In this document: positions 1-6,892 of the stretch, piece after piece
How positions within the stretch are numbered: position 1 is the first letter of the stretch
How the letters are laid out: each line of letters begins with the position of its first letter
Assembly (NCBI GenBank): GCA_041563675.1
Contig: JBFGRM010000067.1
Span: 1 to 10,769 of the forward strand
Direction of reading: 5' to 3'
Length of the DNA stretch: 10,769 nt
Source of the DNA: JBFGRM01 sp041563675
Lineage (GTDB): Bacteria; Nitrospirota; Nitrospiria; Nitrospirales; Nitrospiraceae
Translations under genes and position numbers: made by a program
The notes under the pieces: model-generated
What the model was told of the DNA's origin: nothing
The model's database searches: none
The model's input: the letters and a program-made list of their open reading frames with translations, nothing else

Positions 1-2342
1 GCGAGGCTTCGTTTGACGGGAGCCTGGATCGCCTCGGCGACGACCTTGGAGAATTCGGCGAGCGCATAGGGCTTTTGGATGAACCCCTGCACACCCTCGT
101 CGAGGAGCTCCTGTGCCGCATGGTTCTGGTCGTAGCCCGTGACCAGGATCGCCTTGACGCTGGGGTTGATCTCCCGCAACGCCCGGAAACATTCCCGGCC
201 GTTCATCCCGGGCATGACCATGTCGAGGACGACAAGGGCGAGCTCGTTTCCGTGGTCGCGGTAATAGGCGACGGCTTCCATGCCATCCGACGCGGCTGTG
301 ACTTGGTAGCCGAGGTGCTTGAGCAGTGTCACCCCCACCTTGCGCACGAGCTCCTCATCGTCGACCAGTAAGATCTTGCCCGATCCCTGTACCAGCTTCT
401 CCGCGGGCTTGGCCTCCACGGGCCGCTCGACGTGGGCACAGAACGGGAAGAACAGCCGAAAGCTCGTTCCCTCCCCGACGACACTGTCCACCTCGATGGC
501 ACCCCCATGGTTGTGGACAATGCCGTAGACCATGGCCAGCCCCATCCCCGTCCCGGTCCTCGAATCCTTGGTCGTGAAGAACGGCTCGAAGATGCGGTGC
601 ATGATGTGGTTCGGGATGCCGCTCCCCGTGTCGCGCACCGACACCACGATGTAACGCGCTCCCATGAGCTGGGGGTGCCTCTTCCGCAGCGTCTCATCGG
701 CAGTGATCAGCTCGATCCGATAGGTGATTGTGCCCCCGTTCGGCATCGCATCGCGGGCGTTGACGGACAAGTTCAAGATCACCTGGTGCAGTTGCCCTGG
801 GTCGCCCATGACCGTTGCCGCCTCGGAGCCAGGCTCCTCTCGCAACACGATCTTCTTGTCGAGCGTGCGGTTCAGGAACGTAATCACCTCGGCGACCGTG
901 CTCCGCACGTCCACCAGGGTATTCTGATGCTTCCCGCGGCGCGCAAACCCGAGTAACTGGTCGGTGAGGGCCTTGGCCCGATAGACCACCGACTCGATGG
1001 TTGCGGCGTCTTCAAAAACCGCCTCGTTCGGCCGCGATTGCATCTTGAGCAGGTGGACGTGCCCCATGATGACCGTGAGCAAGTTGTTAAAGTCGTGCGC
1101 GATTCCGCCGGCCAGGGTGCCGATCGCCTCCATCTTCTGAGACTGACGAAGCTGCTCTTCGAGTCGCGCCCGGTCCTCCAAGGCGCGCTTCCGCTCGGTG
1201 ATATCACGCGCGACGGTCATGATGGCCGGCTTACCCTCAAAGACTATCAGCCGTTGGTTGACCTCGACCTCGACCCGCTTCCCGTTGCGCCCGCGGTACA
1301 CGGTCTCCACGCAGGCGCCTTCGTCGCCAGTCAGGAGCGCCTCGGCAGTCTGCTCGGCGGGACCCCACAAGATGGTCTGCAGCGGCTGTCCGATGAGCTC
1401 GCCGGACGACCACTCGAGATTCTGCGCCCCGACGTCATTCACGTGCTTGATGACACCGTTCTGGTCACAGACCAGTATGATCTCCACAATGCCCTCGATG
1501 AGGGACCGGAACCGCGCTTCGGAATCCCGCAGGCTGACCGTGCGCTCCTCCAGCAACTCTTCCACCCGCAAGAGGGCTCGTTCGCGCCGCGCCTTGTCGC
1601 AGAGCGTGATGATGTATTCGGGATCGAAGGGTTTGCGCACGTGGGCGTCAGCGCCTTCGCGCATCGACTCGGCCGCTTTCAGGGGGTCAGGGTCACTGGT
1701 GAGCACCACGGCCGCGGTCGACGAGCCCGGAGCCTTGACGGTCCGCAGCAGCCCGTGGTCGGCCAGACCGGGCAGATCGTAATCCAGGAGCACAACCTGC
1801 GCGGCCTCGGTCCGAACCCGCTTCAGCGCCTCCTCGGGTGACCGCACCAGGTGCACCGCGCAACCATGAGCCTTGAAGGCATCCTGCAAGGTCAGAGATG
1901 GACGGGTCCCATCCGCCACGATCAGCACGCGCGGCGTGGCCTGCGGAGCCTTCCCCTCCAACAGCCTGGCCATGCAATGGCGGAGGGTCGGGGCGTCGAA
2001 GGGAACCTGAAGGAACGCATTGGCGCCGAGATCGGCCGTGATCTGCTCGGCATCGGCCCCGGAGAAGGTCGCGGAGATGACCAGAATGGGGATAGAATTG
2101 AACGCGCTGTATTCCGGAGAACGCAACAAACGGCAGAAGCGCCAGCCGTCGATGCCGGGCATGTGAAGGTCCGTGACGATGGCGTTGAAGTCCTGCTGCC
2201 GCGCCAGCATCTTCAACGCCTCTTCCGCCGTCGAACAGCGGACCACCTGCATGCCGTCGCGCTCCAACAAGCCGCCCGTCATATGCAGCTGCACGGGGTC
2301 GTCGTTGACGACGATGACTTTCGGTGATTGAGCCAAGCTCAT
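1..2342 (-). CDS. Hybrid sensor histidine kinase, REC-REC-PAS-HisKA-HATPase-REC, 3' end cut by window
   Basis: The reading frame is open from ATG at 2342 to the left edge (780 codons, no stop); a TAG lies in frame upstream of the ATG and no earlier start is seen. Domains in order: receiver 1 (about residues 8-125; D14, D15 and phospho-acceptor D58), receiver 2 (138-250; D187, T215, K237), PAS (274-390, ending DITERK), HisKA with the H-box GGIAHDFNNLL (H416), HATPase with N-box N524-N528, G1 DTGSGIP (571-577), F-box FEPFFTTK and G2 GTGMGL, then receiver 3 (656-775; D661, D662, D707, T735, K757). No transmembrane segment is visible, so it is probably a cytoplasmic kinase taking input through its N-terminal receivers and PAS domain. 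Receiver 1 has Val-113 where the conserved Lys should be, and receiver 2 has Ala-143 in place of the first acidic residue. No clear Shine-Dalgarno site precedes the ATG. The family is certain; the signal sensed is unknown. Confidence 0.95.
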   Translation of the reverse strand, partial: MSLAQSPKVIVVNDDPVQLHMTGGLLERDGMQVVRCSTAEEALKMLARQQDFNAIVTDLHMPGIDGWRFCRLLRSPEYSAFNSIPILVISATFSGADAEQITADLGANAFLQVPFDAPTLRHCMARLLEGKAPQATPRVLIVADGTRPSLTLQDAFKAHGCAVHLVRSPEEALKRVRTEAAQVVLLDYDLPGLADHGLLRTVKAPGSSTAAVVLTSDPDPLKAAESMREGADAHVRKPFDPEYIITLCDKARRERALLRVEELLEERTVSLRDSEARFRSLIEGIVEIILVCDQNGVIKHVNDVGAQNLEWSSGELIGQPLQTILWGPAEQTAEALLTGDEGACVETVYRGRNGKRVEVEVNQRLIVFEGKPAIMTVARDITERKRALEDRARLEEQLRQSQKMEAIGTLAGGIAHDFNNLLTVIMGHVHLLKMQSRPNEAVFEDAATIESVVYRAKALTDQLLGFARRGKHQNTLVDVRSTVAEVITFLNRTLDKKIVLREEPGSEAATVMGDPGQLHQVILNLSVNARDAMPNGGTITYRIELITADETLRKRHPQLMGARYIVVSVRDTGSGIPNHIMHRIFEPFFTTKDSRTGTGMGLAMVYGIVHNHGGAIEVDSVVGEGTSFRLFFPFCAHVERPVEAKPAEKLVQGSGKILLVDDEELVRKVGVTLLKHLGYQVTAASDGMEAVAYYRDHGNELALVVLDMVMPGMNGRECFRALREINPSVKAILVTGYDQNHAAQELLDEGVQGFIQKPYALAEFSKVVAEAIQAPVKRSL

Positions 2343-2472
2343 GAGAACAGTGTAGCCGACAAAGGGCTGACCTGGTCTGGGAAACTCGTCCTATGTCTAT
2401 CTTTCGGCAAAAATTGACGAAATCTTAACTAAGGGGTCGGCACTACGGTGGAAAGCAGGCCCGAATTATGGA

Positions 2473-2491
2473 CCCGGAGGAGACCTCCGGG
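2473..2491 (+). promoter_or_regulatory. Perfect 8-bp hairpin covering the RBS of the cupredoxin gene
   Basis: CCCGGAGG, a 3-nt AGA spacer, then CCTCCGGG form a perfect GC-rich inverted repeat ending one base before the preferred GTG start at 2493. The left arm and loop contain the only good Shine-Dalgarno match (GGAGGAGA, 2476-2483) for that start. In RNA the stem would hide the ribosome-binding site. The symmetry is seen directly; a role in translation control, or as a DNA operator, is inference. The 3-nt loop is tight, though opening one pair would relieve this. Confidence 0.5.
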
Positions 2492-2492
2492 A

Positions 2493-2936
2493 GTGGCTCT
2501 GGCCGTATGGACCTACCATCGGTCTTGGTGGCCCCAACCCACACGCGGAATGGCCTGTCTTGCCGGGACCCTGGTGCTCCTGGCCGCGGGCCTCCACCTC
2601 CAGGCTTGTGATGGTGGACAGCAGGAAATCCGTATCCTCGCACAGGAGTATCGATTCGAGCCGTCCCAGATCCGCCGCTCAGCGGGCCGCCCCCTGACCC
2701 TGGTGCTCGCGAACGGGGGGAGGGAGGCACACGAGTTCACGAGCCTCCTGCTGCGGGACCCGCGGGTCGAGGTCATCCGCGGCCCCGAGCCGCTGGTGCG
2801 ACGCGAATCGGACTCGCTGCGCCTGTTACCCGGGCGGACCGCACGCGTCACTCTGAGGGCCCCTCCGGGCAGTTACCCGTTCCAGTGCCGGATTCGGGGA
2901 CACGGCGGGATGCAGGGACTGATCACGCTGGAGTGA
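2493..2936 (+). CDS. Cupredoxin-domain lipoprotein (type I copper protein)
   Basis: Small exported blue-copper-like protein of about 147 residues, likely a periplasmic electron carrier or copper-binding protein. Residues below count from the preferred GTG at 2493. The N-terminus has basic residues, then a hydrophobic stretch (about 20-37) ending in the lipobox-like LQAC (Cys-39), so it is probably lipid-anchored. The cupredoxin fold follows, with the expected ligands: His-80 (EAHEF), Cys-132 (PFQC), His-137 (RGHGG) and Met-140 (GGMQG), a C-x4-H-x2-M arrangement near the C-terminus typical of this superfamily. The frame also allows GTG at 2448, but 2493 has a better-placed RBS (GGAGGAGA) and a more normal signal peptide. 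ATG at 2550 would leave no basic n-region. The stop overlaps the convergent aminotransferase gene by 14 bp. The physiological partner is unknown. Confidence 0.82.
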   Translation: MALAVWTYHRSWWPQPTRGMACLAGTLVLLAAGLHLQACDGGQQEIRILAQEYRFEPSQIRRSAGRPLTLVLANGGREAHEFTSLLLRDPRVEVIRGPEPLVRRESDSLRLLPGRTARVTLRAPPGSYPFQCRIRGHGGMQGLITLE

Positions 2937-4131
2937 CTGAAGGCAGCAGCTGCTTGAGGGCTTCCGCCAGGTACGCGTATTGGGAGGAGTCGTTGTACAA
3001 ATGGGCCGACAGGCGCAGCACCCGGTTCGGCGGGTTCGGCCATGCGCTCACGGGCACCTCGATGCGGTACCGCTCGTAGAGGGCCTCCTCGAGCGGGTCC
3101 CGCTCCCAGGCGGCCCGAGGCGGGGTGGATGTCGCATCCGGCAGGGGAATTGCGGCGAGCCAGCCGACCAGATTGTCCGGACAAGGAGCTTTGAGGGCGA
3201 GCTCCTGGCAGAGGTGCCGGCGCGCCTCGAGCGCCAGGGACCGGTTGCGCTCTCGTAAAGCCGGCCAGCCGCCGGGGAGCAGCGAGCCCAGCTGTTCGAT
3301 GGCGATCGGCACCGTCAGGCACGGGGAGGGATCCATCGTCCCGATCCAGTCGAACTCGAGATGGTAGCGGCTTCGGTCGGTGCGAGGGGAGTTCGCGCCG
3401 TGGCTGATCCCAAGGGGACGGACCTCATCCCGGCGCTGCGGAGCCACGTGCAGAAACGCGGCGCCCTTGGGTGCGCAGAGCCATTTGTGGCAGTTGCCCA
3501 CATAGTAGGTCGCACCAAGCGCGTCCAGCTTTACGTCGAGCATCCCGGGAGCGTGCGCGCCGTCGACGAGCGTGTCGACGCCGGCGCGACTCAGCTCGCG
3601 CACCACGGGCTCGATCGGCACACGTAATCCCGTCGAGCTCGTGACGTGGTCCAGCAAGACCAGTCGCGTACGCGGTGTCACGGCGTTCAGAATCGTCCGG
3701 CTGATATCCTCCGCCGAGTCGAGGGGAAAGGGCAGCGCGGCCTCGACGACCTTCGCGCCCGCGCGTTGCGCCACGAACGCCAGGGCGTTGCGACAGGCAT
3801 TGTACGCATGGGTCGTGATAACTAATTCGTCGCGACGCTCGAGGCGCAGGGATCGGAGGACGGCGTTGACACCGGTCGTGGTGTTGGGCACAAACGCAAA
3901 GCCCTGTGGATCCGCCCCGACGAATGATGCCACCTGCGTCCGCGCCTGATCGAGCAAGCCTTCCAGGTCCCGCTTGAAGAATCGGATCGGATCTTCCTCC
4001 ATCCGATCGCGCAACGCGCGCTGCGCCTCCAACACAACATGCGTGCAGGCCCCAAAGGACCCGTGATTGAGAAAAGTCACGCTGGGATCAAGCGCCCACA
4101 GACGTCCATAGTCGCTGTAGCTATGCGTCAT
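2923..4131 (-). CDS. Class V aminotransferase-fold PLP enzyme (isopenicillin N epimerase-like)
   Basis: Full-length 402-residue PLP-dependent enzyme of fold type I, class V. Visible motifs: N-terminal FLNHGSFGA (20-28) typical of the isopenicillin-N-epimerase-like branch, VPNTTTGVN (81-89) in the phosphate-binding region, DHVTSSTG (161-168), the PLP-pyridine Asp in DGAHAPG (190-196) and the Schiff-base Lys-216 in GNCHKWLCAPKG. The catalytic Cys loop of SufS/NifS cysteine desulfurases is not visible in the C-terminal part, so a sulfur-mobilising role is unlikely. The substrate cannot be told from sequence: members include epimerases, lyases and ergothioneine-type C-S lyases. It has no signal peptide, so it is cytoplasmic. 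ATG at 4131 is supported by AGGGAG (4141-4146) 9 nt upstream and a sigma70-type promoter just beyond. It overlaps the cupredoxin gene tail to tail, which does not imply a shared function. Confidence 0.9.
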   Translation of the reverse strand: MTHSYSDYGRLWALDPSVTFLNHGSFGACTHVVLEAQRALRDRMEEDPIRFFKRDLEGLLDQARTQVASFVGADPQGFAFVPNTTTGVNAVLRSLRLERRDELVITTHAYNACRNALAFVAQRAGAKVVEAALPFPLDSAEDISRTILNAVTPRTRLVLLDHVTSSTGLRVPIEPVVRELSRAGVDTLVDGAHAPGMLDVKLDALGATYYVGNCHKWLCAPKGAAFLHVAPQRRDEVRPLGISHGANSPRTDRSRYHLEFDWIGTMDPSPCLTVPIAIEQLGSLLPGGWPALRERNRSLALEARRHLCQELALKAPCPDNLVGWLAAIPLPDATSTPPRAAWERDPLEEALYERYRIEVPVSAWPNPPNRVLRLSAHLYNDSSQYAYLAEALKQLLPSVTPA

Positions 4132-4155
4132 CAGCCGGTGCTCCCTGCGGCAAGG

Positions 4156-4184
4156 ATCTTACGGGGAATACCGTACCGTGTAAA
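4156..4184 (-). promoter_or_regulatory. Sigma70-type promoter for the class V PLP enzyme
   Basis: On the minus strand TTTACA (4184-4179, 5 of 6 to consensus), a 17-nt spacer and TAAGAT (4161-4156, 4 of 6) sit just upstream of the RBS and ATG at 4131. The predicted start near 4149 gives a leader of roughly 18 nt that still includes the AGGGAG RBS. Ideal spacing and position make this the best promoter candidate in the window. Confidence 0.55.
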
Positions 4185-4209
4185 GACGAGGCGGAGACCC
4201 TTTTCGTGA

Positions 4210-4243
4210 CGCCGACCCTTTCGGCGGAAAAATACGGTCGGCG
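4210..4243. repeat. 8-bp inverted repeat in the divergent intergenic region
   Basis: CGCCGACC (4210-4217) and GGTCGGCG (4236-4243) are perfect inverted arms separated by 18 bp that include an A-rich run. The repeat lies between the minus-strand promoter (4156-4184) and the plus-strand candidate (4247-4275). It could be an operator for a dimeric regulator acting on either side. That role is inferred from position only. Confidence 0.4.
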
Positions 4244-4246
4244 GTC

Positions 4247-4275
4247 TTGATTCTCCACGAAGAAATCCCTATTCT
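4247..4275 (+). promoter_or_regulatory. Candidate promoter for the amine-oxidase-like pair
   Basis: TTGATT (4247-4252), a 17-nt spacer and TATTCT (4270-4275) match the sigma70 pattern at 4 of 6 positions in each box. This is a local AT-rich stretch in otherwise GC-rich DNA. It would give a leader of about 137 nt before the ATG at 4420. The leader itself (to 4405) shows no feature I can name. Confidence 0.35.
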
Positions 4276-4419
4276 TCCACAAACCAGCCGAGCTTCGAAG
4301 CCACACCGTGCCTGATATCTCCTTCTTCCATCCAACGAGTCGATCCCAACGGCACCTCTCCCCCCACGCTCGCCCGCGCTACCGCGGCGGGTCGGCGCAA
4401 CCAGGAAAGGAGCATGCGG

Positions 4420-5202
4420 ATGACGAGAAGAAGCGGCAGAATCGCGCTGACGTTCCTTCTCCCAGCGCTCGTGTCTTGCAGCCTTGGCTGCTCGCACGCG
4501 CGAATCGAGACGGCGGGCGAAAGGGCACCGCTCCCGACGCTGCCCCCCACCGTCCACCTGCTTGACTTCAGCCACTCGCCTGAGACGTTCCCGCGCCGGC
4601 CCTTGCGGGAGCGGGCACCCTTCAACAGCCCCATCGTCACGAAAATTCGTGCGGCGGCGAGCGTTCCTCATCAGATGCGTCTCCGCGAGTCGGCCGAGTC
4701 GCACCCGCTGGTCATCAAAGAGCTCGGCGAGCGCTTCGCGCATTTTCACTCCGAAGTCATCCGGCGCGGATGGGGGTTCTGTCCCCCCCAAGTCACGTTG
4801 ACCGAAGAGGTGGTCATTCCGTCGGCGCCTCCGGCGATTACCAGGTTGACCTATTACAGCTACACGCGAAACGGCACGGTCATCGTCTGTATGCGGGGCG
4901 AGCGCTTTCTCAGCGTCGGACGACAGCCGGGGTACCAGCCCCCCGAGCGCCAGGACGAGATTGACGCCGCGATCGCGCTGGCCACTCGGGATCCACGGCT
5001 CCTGAACAAGGTCGAGGGTCTGTCGGGCCGCGCCGTCCTGTTTGACCCGAAGCGCGGCATGCTGTTCGACGAGCCCGGCGCCGGCAACCGCGTCTTTTGG
5101 GTCACGTTCTCGAATGCGACCGACCGCGGACCCGATTTCTGGGCCATCGTGGACCTCTCGCAGCGCAAGGTTCTGGGGGTCGGCGAGGAGGGAACACTAT
5201 GA
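4420..5202 (+). CDS. Lipoprotein resembling a copper amine oxidase N-domain (PepSY-like)
   Basis: About 260 residues. ATG at 4420 is preferred over 4414 because AAAGGAG (4406-4412) lies 7 nt upstream of it but only 1 nt from the earlier ATG. The N-terminus is basic (MTRRSGR), then hydrophobic, with the lipobox LVSC (Cys at residue 20), so the product is probably a membrane-anchored periplasmic lipoprotein. The body has no motif I recognise with certainty. The C-terminal 85 residues (DEIDAAIALATRDP, then alternating strands with GNRVFWVTFSNAT and FWAIVDLSQRKVLGV) follow the pattern of the small alpha/beta N-domains of copper amine oxidases: a helix, then strands ending in a 'VDL..G.V' turn. 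Its stop overlaps the next start (ATGA, 5199-5202), so the two are translationally coupled. The next protein is clearly amine-oxidase-like, which supports this reading. Family assignment is inference; export is fairly sure. Confidence 0.6.
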   Translation: MTRRSGRIALTFLLPALVSCSLGCSHARIETAGERAPLPTLPPTVHLLDFSHSPETFPRRPLRERAPFNSPIVTKIRAAASVPHQMRLRESAESHPLVIKELGERFAHFHSEVIRRGWGFCPPQVTLTEEVVIPSAPPAITRLTYYSYTRNGTVIVCMRGERFLSVGRQPGYQPPERQDEIDAAIALATRDPRLLNKVEGLSGRAVLFDPKRGMLFDEPGAGNRVFWVTFSNATDRGPDFWAIVDLSQRKVLGVGEEGTL

Positions 5203-6215
5203 AGAGACAGGGGTGGGGTGCGGGCACCGCCGTCGTGATCGTGTGCACCATGCTTCTGTCATGCGGCCCGCCCGCCATCGCGGAGACGGGCGACGCGCGT
5301 TCCGGGCACATTCACTGGAAGGACTGGGATCTCACCTGGCAGATGACCGGCAGCCAGGGGCTCGAGCTGCGGGACGTCACGTTTGGGAGCGTCCCGGTAT
5401 TCGCCAAAGCAAGCCTGCCGGTGATTCGCGTGGGATACCAGCGCGACTCGCCCTGGTGGCATCCCAATGCCTGGTGGCCCCGCCGCGCGCCGGAGGCAAC
5501 GGGGCGCTGCGGGCCTTTTCAGCACCGCCTCAGTTGGAGCCGTCTCAAGCCGATTCCCGGTTGCGGGGACAGCAAGGTGTGCATCGATTCTTACTTCTCC
5601 GGCGGAATCGAATGGCTGGAGCTCGGCGTGCTGGCCGAGATCGGTCAGCAGGAAATCTATCAGGCCTGGTACCTCTCCGAGGACGGGCAGATCAATGCCG
5701 GCGTGCAGAGCGGCGGGCTCTCCTGCTCGGCGGACCATGTACACCACGCCTATTGGCGATTTGATTTCACCAACCAGGACGGTGGCGCCTACGAGGTCTT
5801 CGTACACGACCGGCGCGACCCCGACAGCGACCGGGGCACGGGCTGGCGCCCCTACCGCACGGAGATGGACGACGAGAAAAACCCGGAGGCCGGCCGCACA
5901 TGGTTCGTTCGCGACCATCGTTCGGGGATCGGGATCTGGATCATCCCCGGCCCGCAGGATGGGACAAAAGATCGCTTTTCCAATCGAGACGTCTCGGTTC
6001 GGGTCTTCAAGGACTCGGAGGACGAACCCTGGATCTTCGGCGCCAGGAATGACCTCGGCTACAACGAGGGCGAGAACCTAGAACAGTCCGACATTGCATT
6101 CTGGTACGTCGCCCACCTGACGCATCGGGCTGAGGACGGCCCCTACCCCGCGACGCCGCAGGTGGGACCCAACCTGCGCGTCCAGCGCTCAAGTTCCGCG
6201 CCTGACGGCCGATAA
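5199..6215 (+). CDS. Exported copper amine oxidase C-domain-like protein, apparently lacking the TPQ tyrosine
   Basis: The ATG at 5199 overlaps the upstream stop and has a perfect RBS (AGGAGG, 5186-5191, spacer 7), giving 338 residues. The N-terminus has a signal sequence with either a lipobox (LLSC, Cys-22) or a signal peptidase I site (AIA, cleavage after residue 28). The rest follows the beta-sandwich domain of copper amine oxidases: GLELRDVTFG and LPVIRVGYQ (55-80) match the start, HVHHAYWRFDF (180-190) matches the H-x-H copper ligands, and HLTHRAEDGPYP (306-317) matches the third-ligand region with the trailing ED.P. In place of the cofactor motif N-Y-D/E there is IGQQEIYQAW (148-157), so topaquinone probably cannot form there. 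The third-ligand spacing is off by one residue, so H306 or H309 may serve. The protein is also short next to the roughly 440-residue catalytic domain of classical enzymes. It is probably a copper-binding or degenerate relative, or one with different chemistry. Confidence 0.68.
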   Translation: MKRQGWGAGTAVVIVCTMLLSCGPPAIAETGDARSGHIHWKDWDLTWQMTGSQGLELRDVTFGSVPVFAKASLPVIRVGYQRDSPWWHPNAWWPRRAPEATGRCGPFQHRLSWSRLKPIPGCGDSKVCIDSYFSGGIEWLELGVLAEIGQQEIYQAWYLSEDGQINAGVQSGGLSCSADHVHHAYWRFDFTNQDGGAYEVFVHDRRDPDSDRGTGWRPYRTEMDDEKNPEAGRTWFVRDHRSGIGIWIIPGPQDGTKDRFSNRDVSVRVFKDSEDEPWIFGARNDLGYNEGENLEQSDIAFWYVAHLTHRAEDGPYPATPQVGPNLRVQRSSSAPDGR

Positions 6216-6291
6216 GAGACCAGGACGTCTTCACAAGGCAGCGGGCCGGGGCCTCCGGGTCGGCCGACAACACGCAAAAGGGCACCGCGGC

Positions 6292-6675
6292 ATGTCAGAT
6301 CCATCCTGCAACCCTGTCACCCGAGCCACCTCGCAGCCCGTGGATCTCGACCACGCCTTGACCTGGGTGGACCAGGACCGGGAGCTGCTGGCCGAGCTGG
6401 TAGGAATTTTCTTGGAGGACTACCCGCAGCGGGTCGCGGAGCTGCGGCAGGCCATCGCCCAGGCCGATGCGACGCGCACCCAGCGTGTGGCCCACGGCCT
6501 CAAGGGGTCGGTGGCGGGCTTCGGCGCGAAACAGGCCAAGGAGCTCGCGCTGCGTCTGGAGCTGATCGGCAAGAGCGGGGACCTCGCCGAAGCGGAATCG
6601 GCGCTGGGCGACCTGGAGGCCGAGCTCACCCGCGTCGCGCAGGGCCTCTCGTCGCCGGAGTGGAAGAACACATGA
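6292..6675 (+). CDS. Stand-alone Hpt (histidine phosphotransfer) domain protein
   Basis: This 127-residue protein is essentially one Hpt domain. It is mainly helical, with the phospho-accepting His-68 in the diagnostic AHGLKGS motif (67-73) followed by the small-residue helix typical of the four-helix bundle. There is no signal peptide, kinase or receiver domain. It would shuttle phosphoryl groups between receivers, for instance from the terminal receiver of a hybrid kinase to a response regulator. ATG at 6292 has AAAAGGG (6276-6282) 9 nt upstream. It lies 76 bp after the amine-oxidase-like gene on the same strand, so co-transcription is possible. The hybrid kinase at 1-2342 shows no Hpt domain in its visible part and is one possible partner, though the two genes are far apart and on opposite strands. 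Confidence 0.9.
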   Translation: MSDPSCNPVTRATSQPVDLDHALTWVDQDRELLAELVGIFLEDYPQRVAELRQAIAQADATRTQRVAHGLKGSVAGFGAKQAKELALRLELIGKSGDLAEAESALGDLEAELTRVAQGLSSPEWKNT

Positions 6676-6681
6676 GGAAAC

Positions 6682-6709
6682 GTCCCGGGTCCCAAGTACC
6701 AGGTTTCAG
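6682..6709. repeat. Degenerate heptanucleotide GTYCCAR repeat, four units
   Basis: Directly after the Hpt stop come GTCCCGG, GTCCCAA, GTACCAG and GTTTCAG in perfect 7-bp phase. The same heptamer family occurs at 8207-8281, so this is a second, more decayed copy. The rest of the gap to 6879 holds an AT-rich patch around 6771-6812 (including TAATAT at 6789-6794) but no promoter I would call confidently. Confidence 0.55.
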
Positions 6710-6879
6710 GTCAGTAATCTCTCCTCGCTCAGTGCTCCCCGCTCGCGCCTTCTTCTGCCGCGCCTCATTCGTGAAGATTAAGCCCTTCTAATATTCCATT
6801 AATCGGATCTTCATCTGACCTTGCTACCCTCCGGCGCATGAGATCCCAGGGTCCGGCGACGAGGACCCACCACGCAGCC

Positions 6880-6887
6880 AGGAGGTG
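6880..6887 (+). promoter_or_regulatory. Strong ribosome-binding site of the zinc-ribbon gene
   Basis: AGGAGGTG is a near-complete anti-16S match, with AGGAGG ending 7 nt before the ATG at 6893. It is the best RBS in the window. It is the main reason for calling the very short downstream frame a real gene. Confidence 0.75.
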
Positions 6888-6892
6888 CAGCG

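Noticed and set aside
1038..1841. 267-codon plus-strand frame inside the left-hand region
   Set aside because: It lies opposite the PAS and kinase-core coding sequence of the hybrid kinase, whose H-box and other motifs are unambiguous.
2923..4131. Cysteine desulfurase (SufS/NifS)
   Set aside because: The class V core is present, but the C-terminal catalytic Cys loop is not visible and no suf or isc genes are adjacent. The NHGSFGA start points to the epimerase-like branch.
4159..4791. 210-codon minus-strand frame across the divergent intergenic region
   Set aside because: It covers the predicted promoters and the start of the lipoprotein gene, and has no recognisable domain or RBS.
5199..6215. 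Fully active topaquinone amine oxidase
   Set aside because: The N-Y-D/E cofactor motif is replaced by GQQEI and the domain is short, so calling a functional primary-amine oxidase would overstate the evidence.
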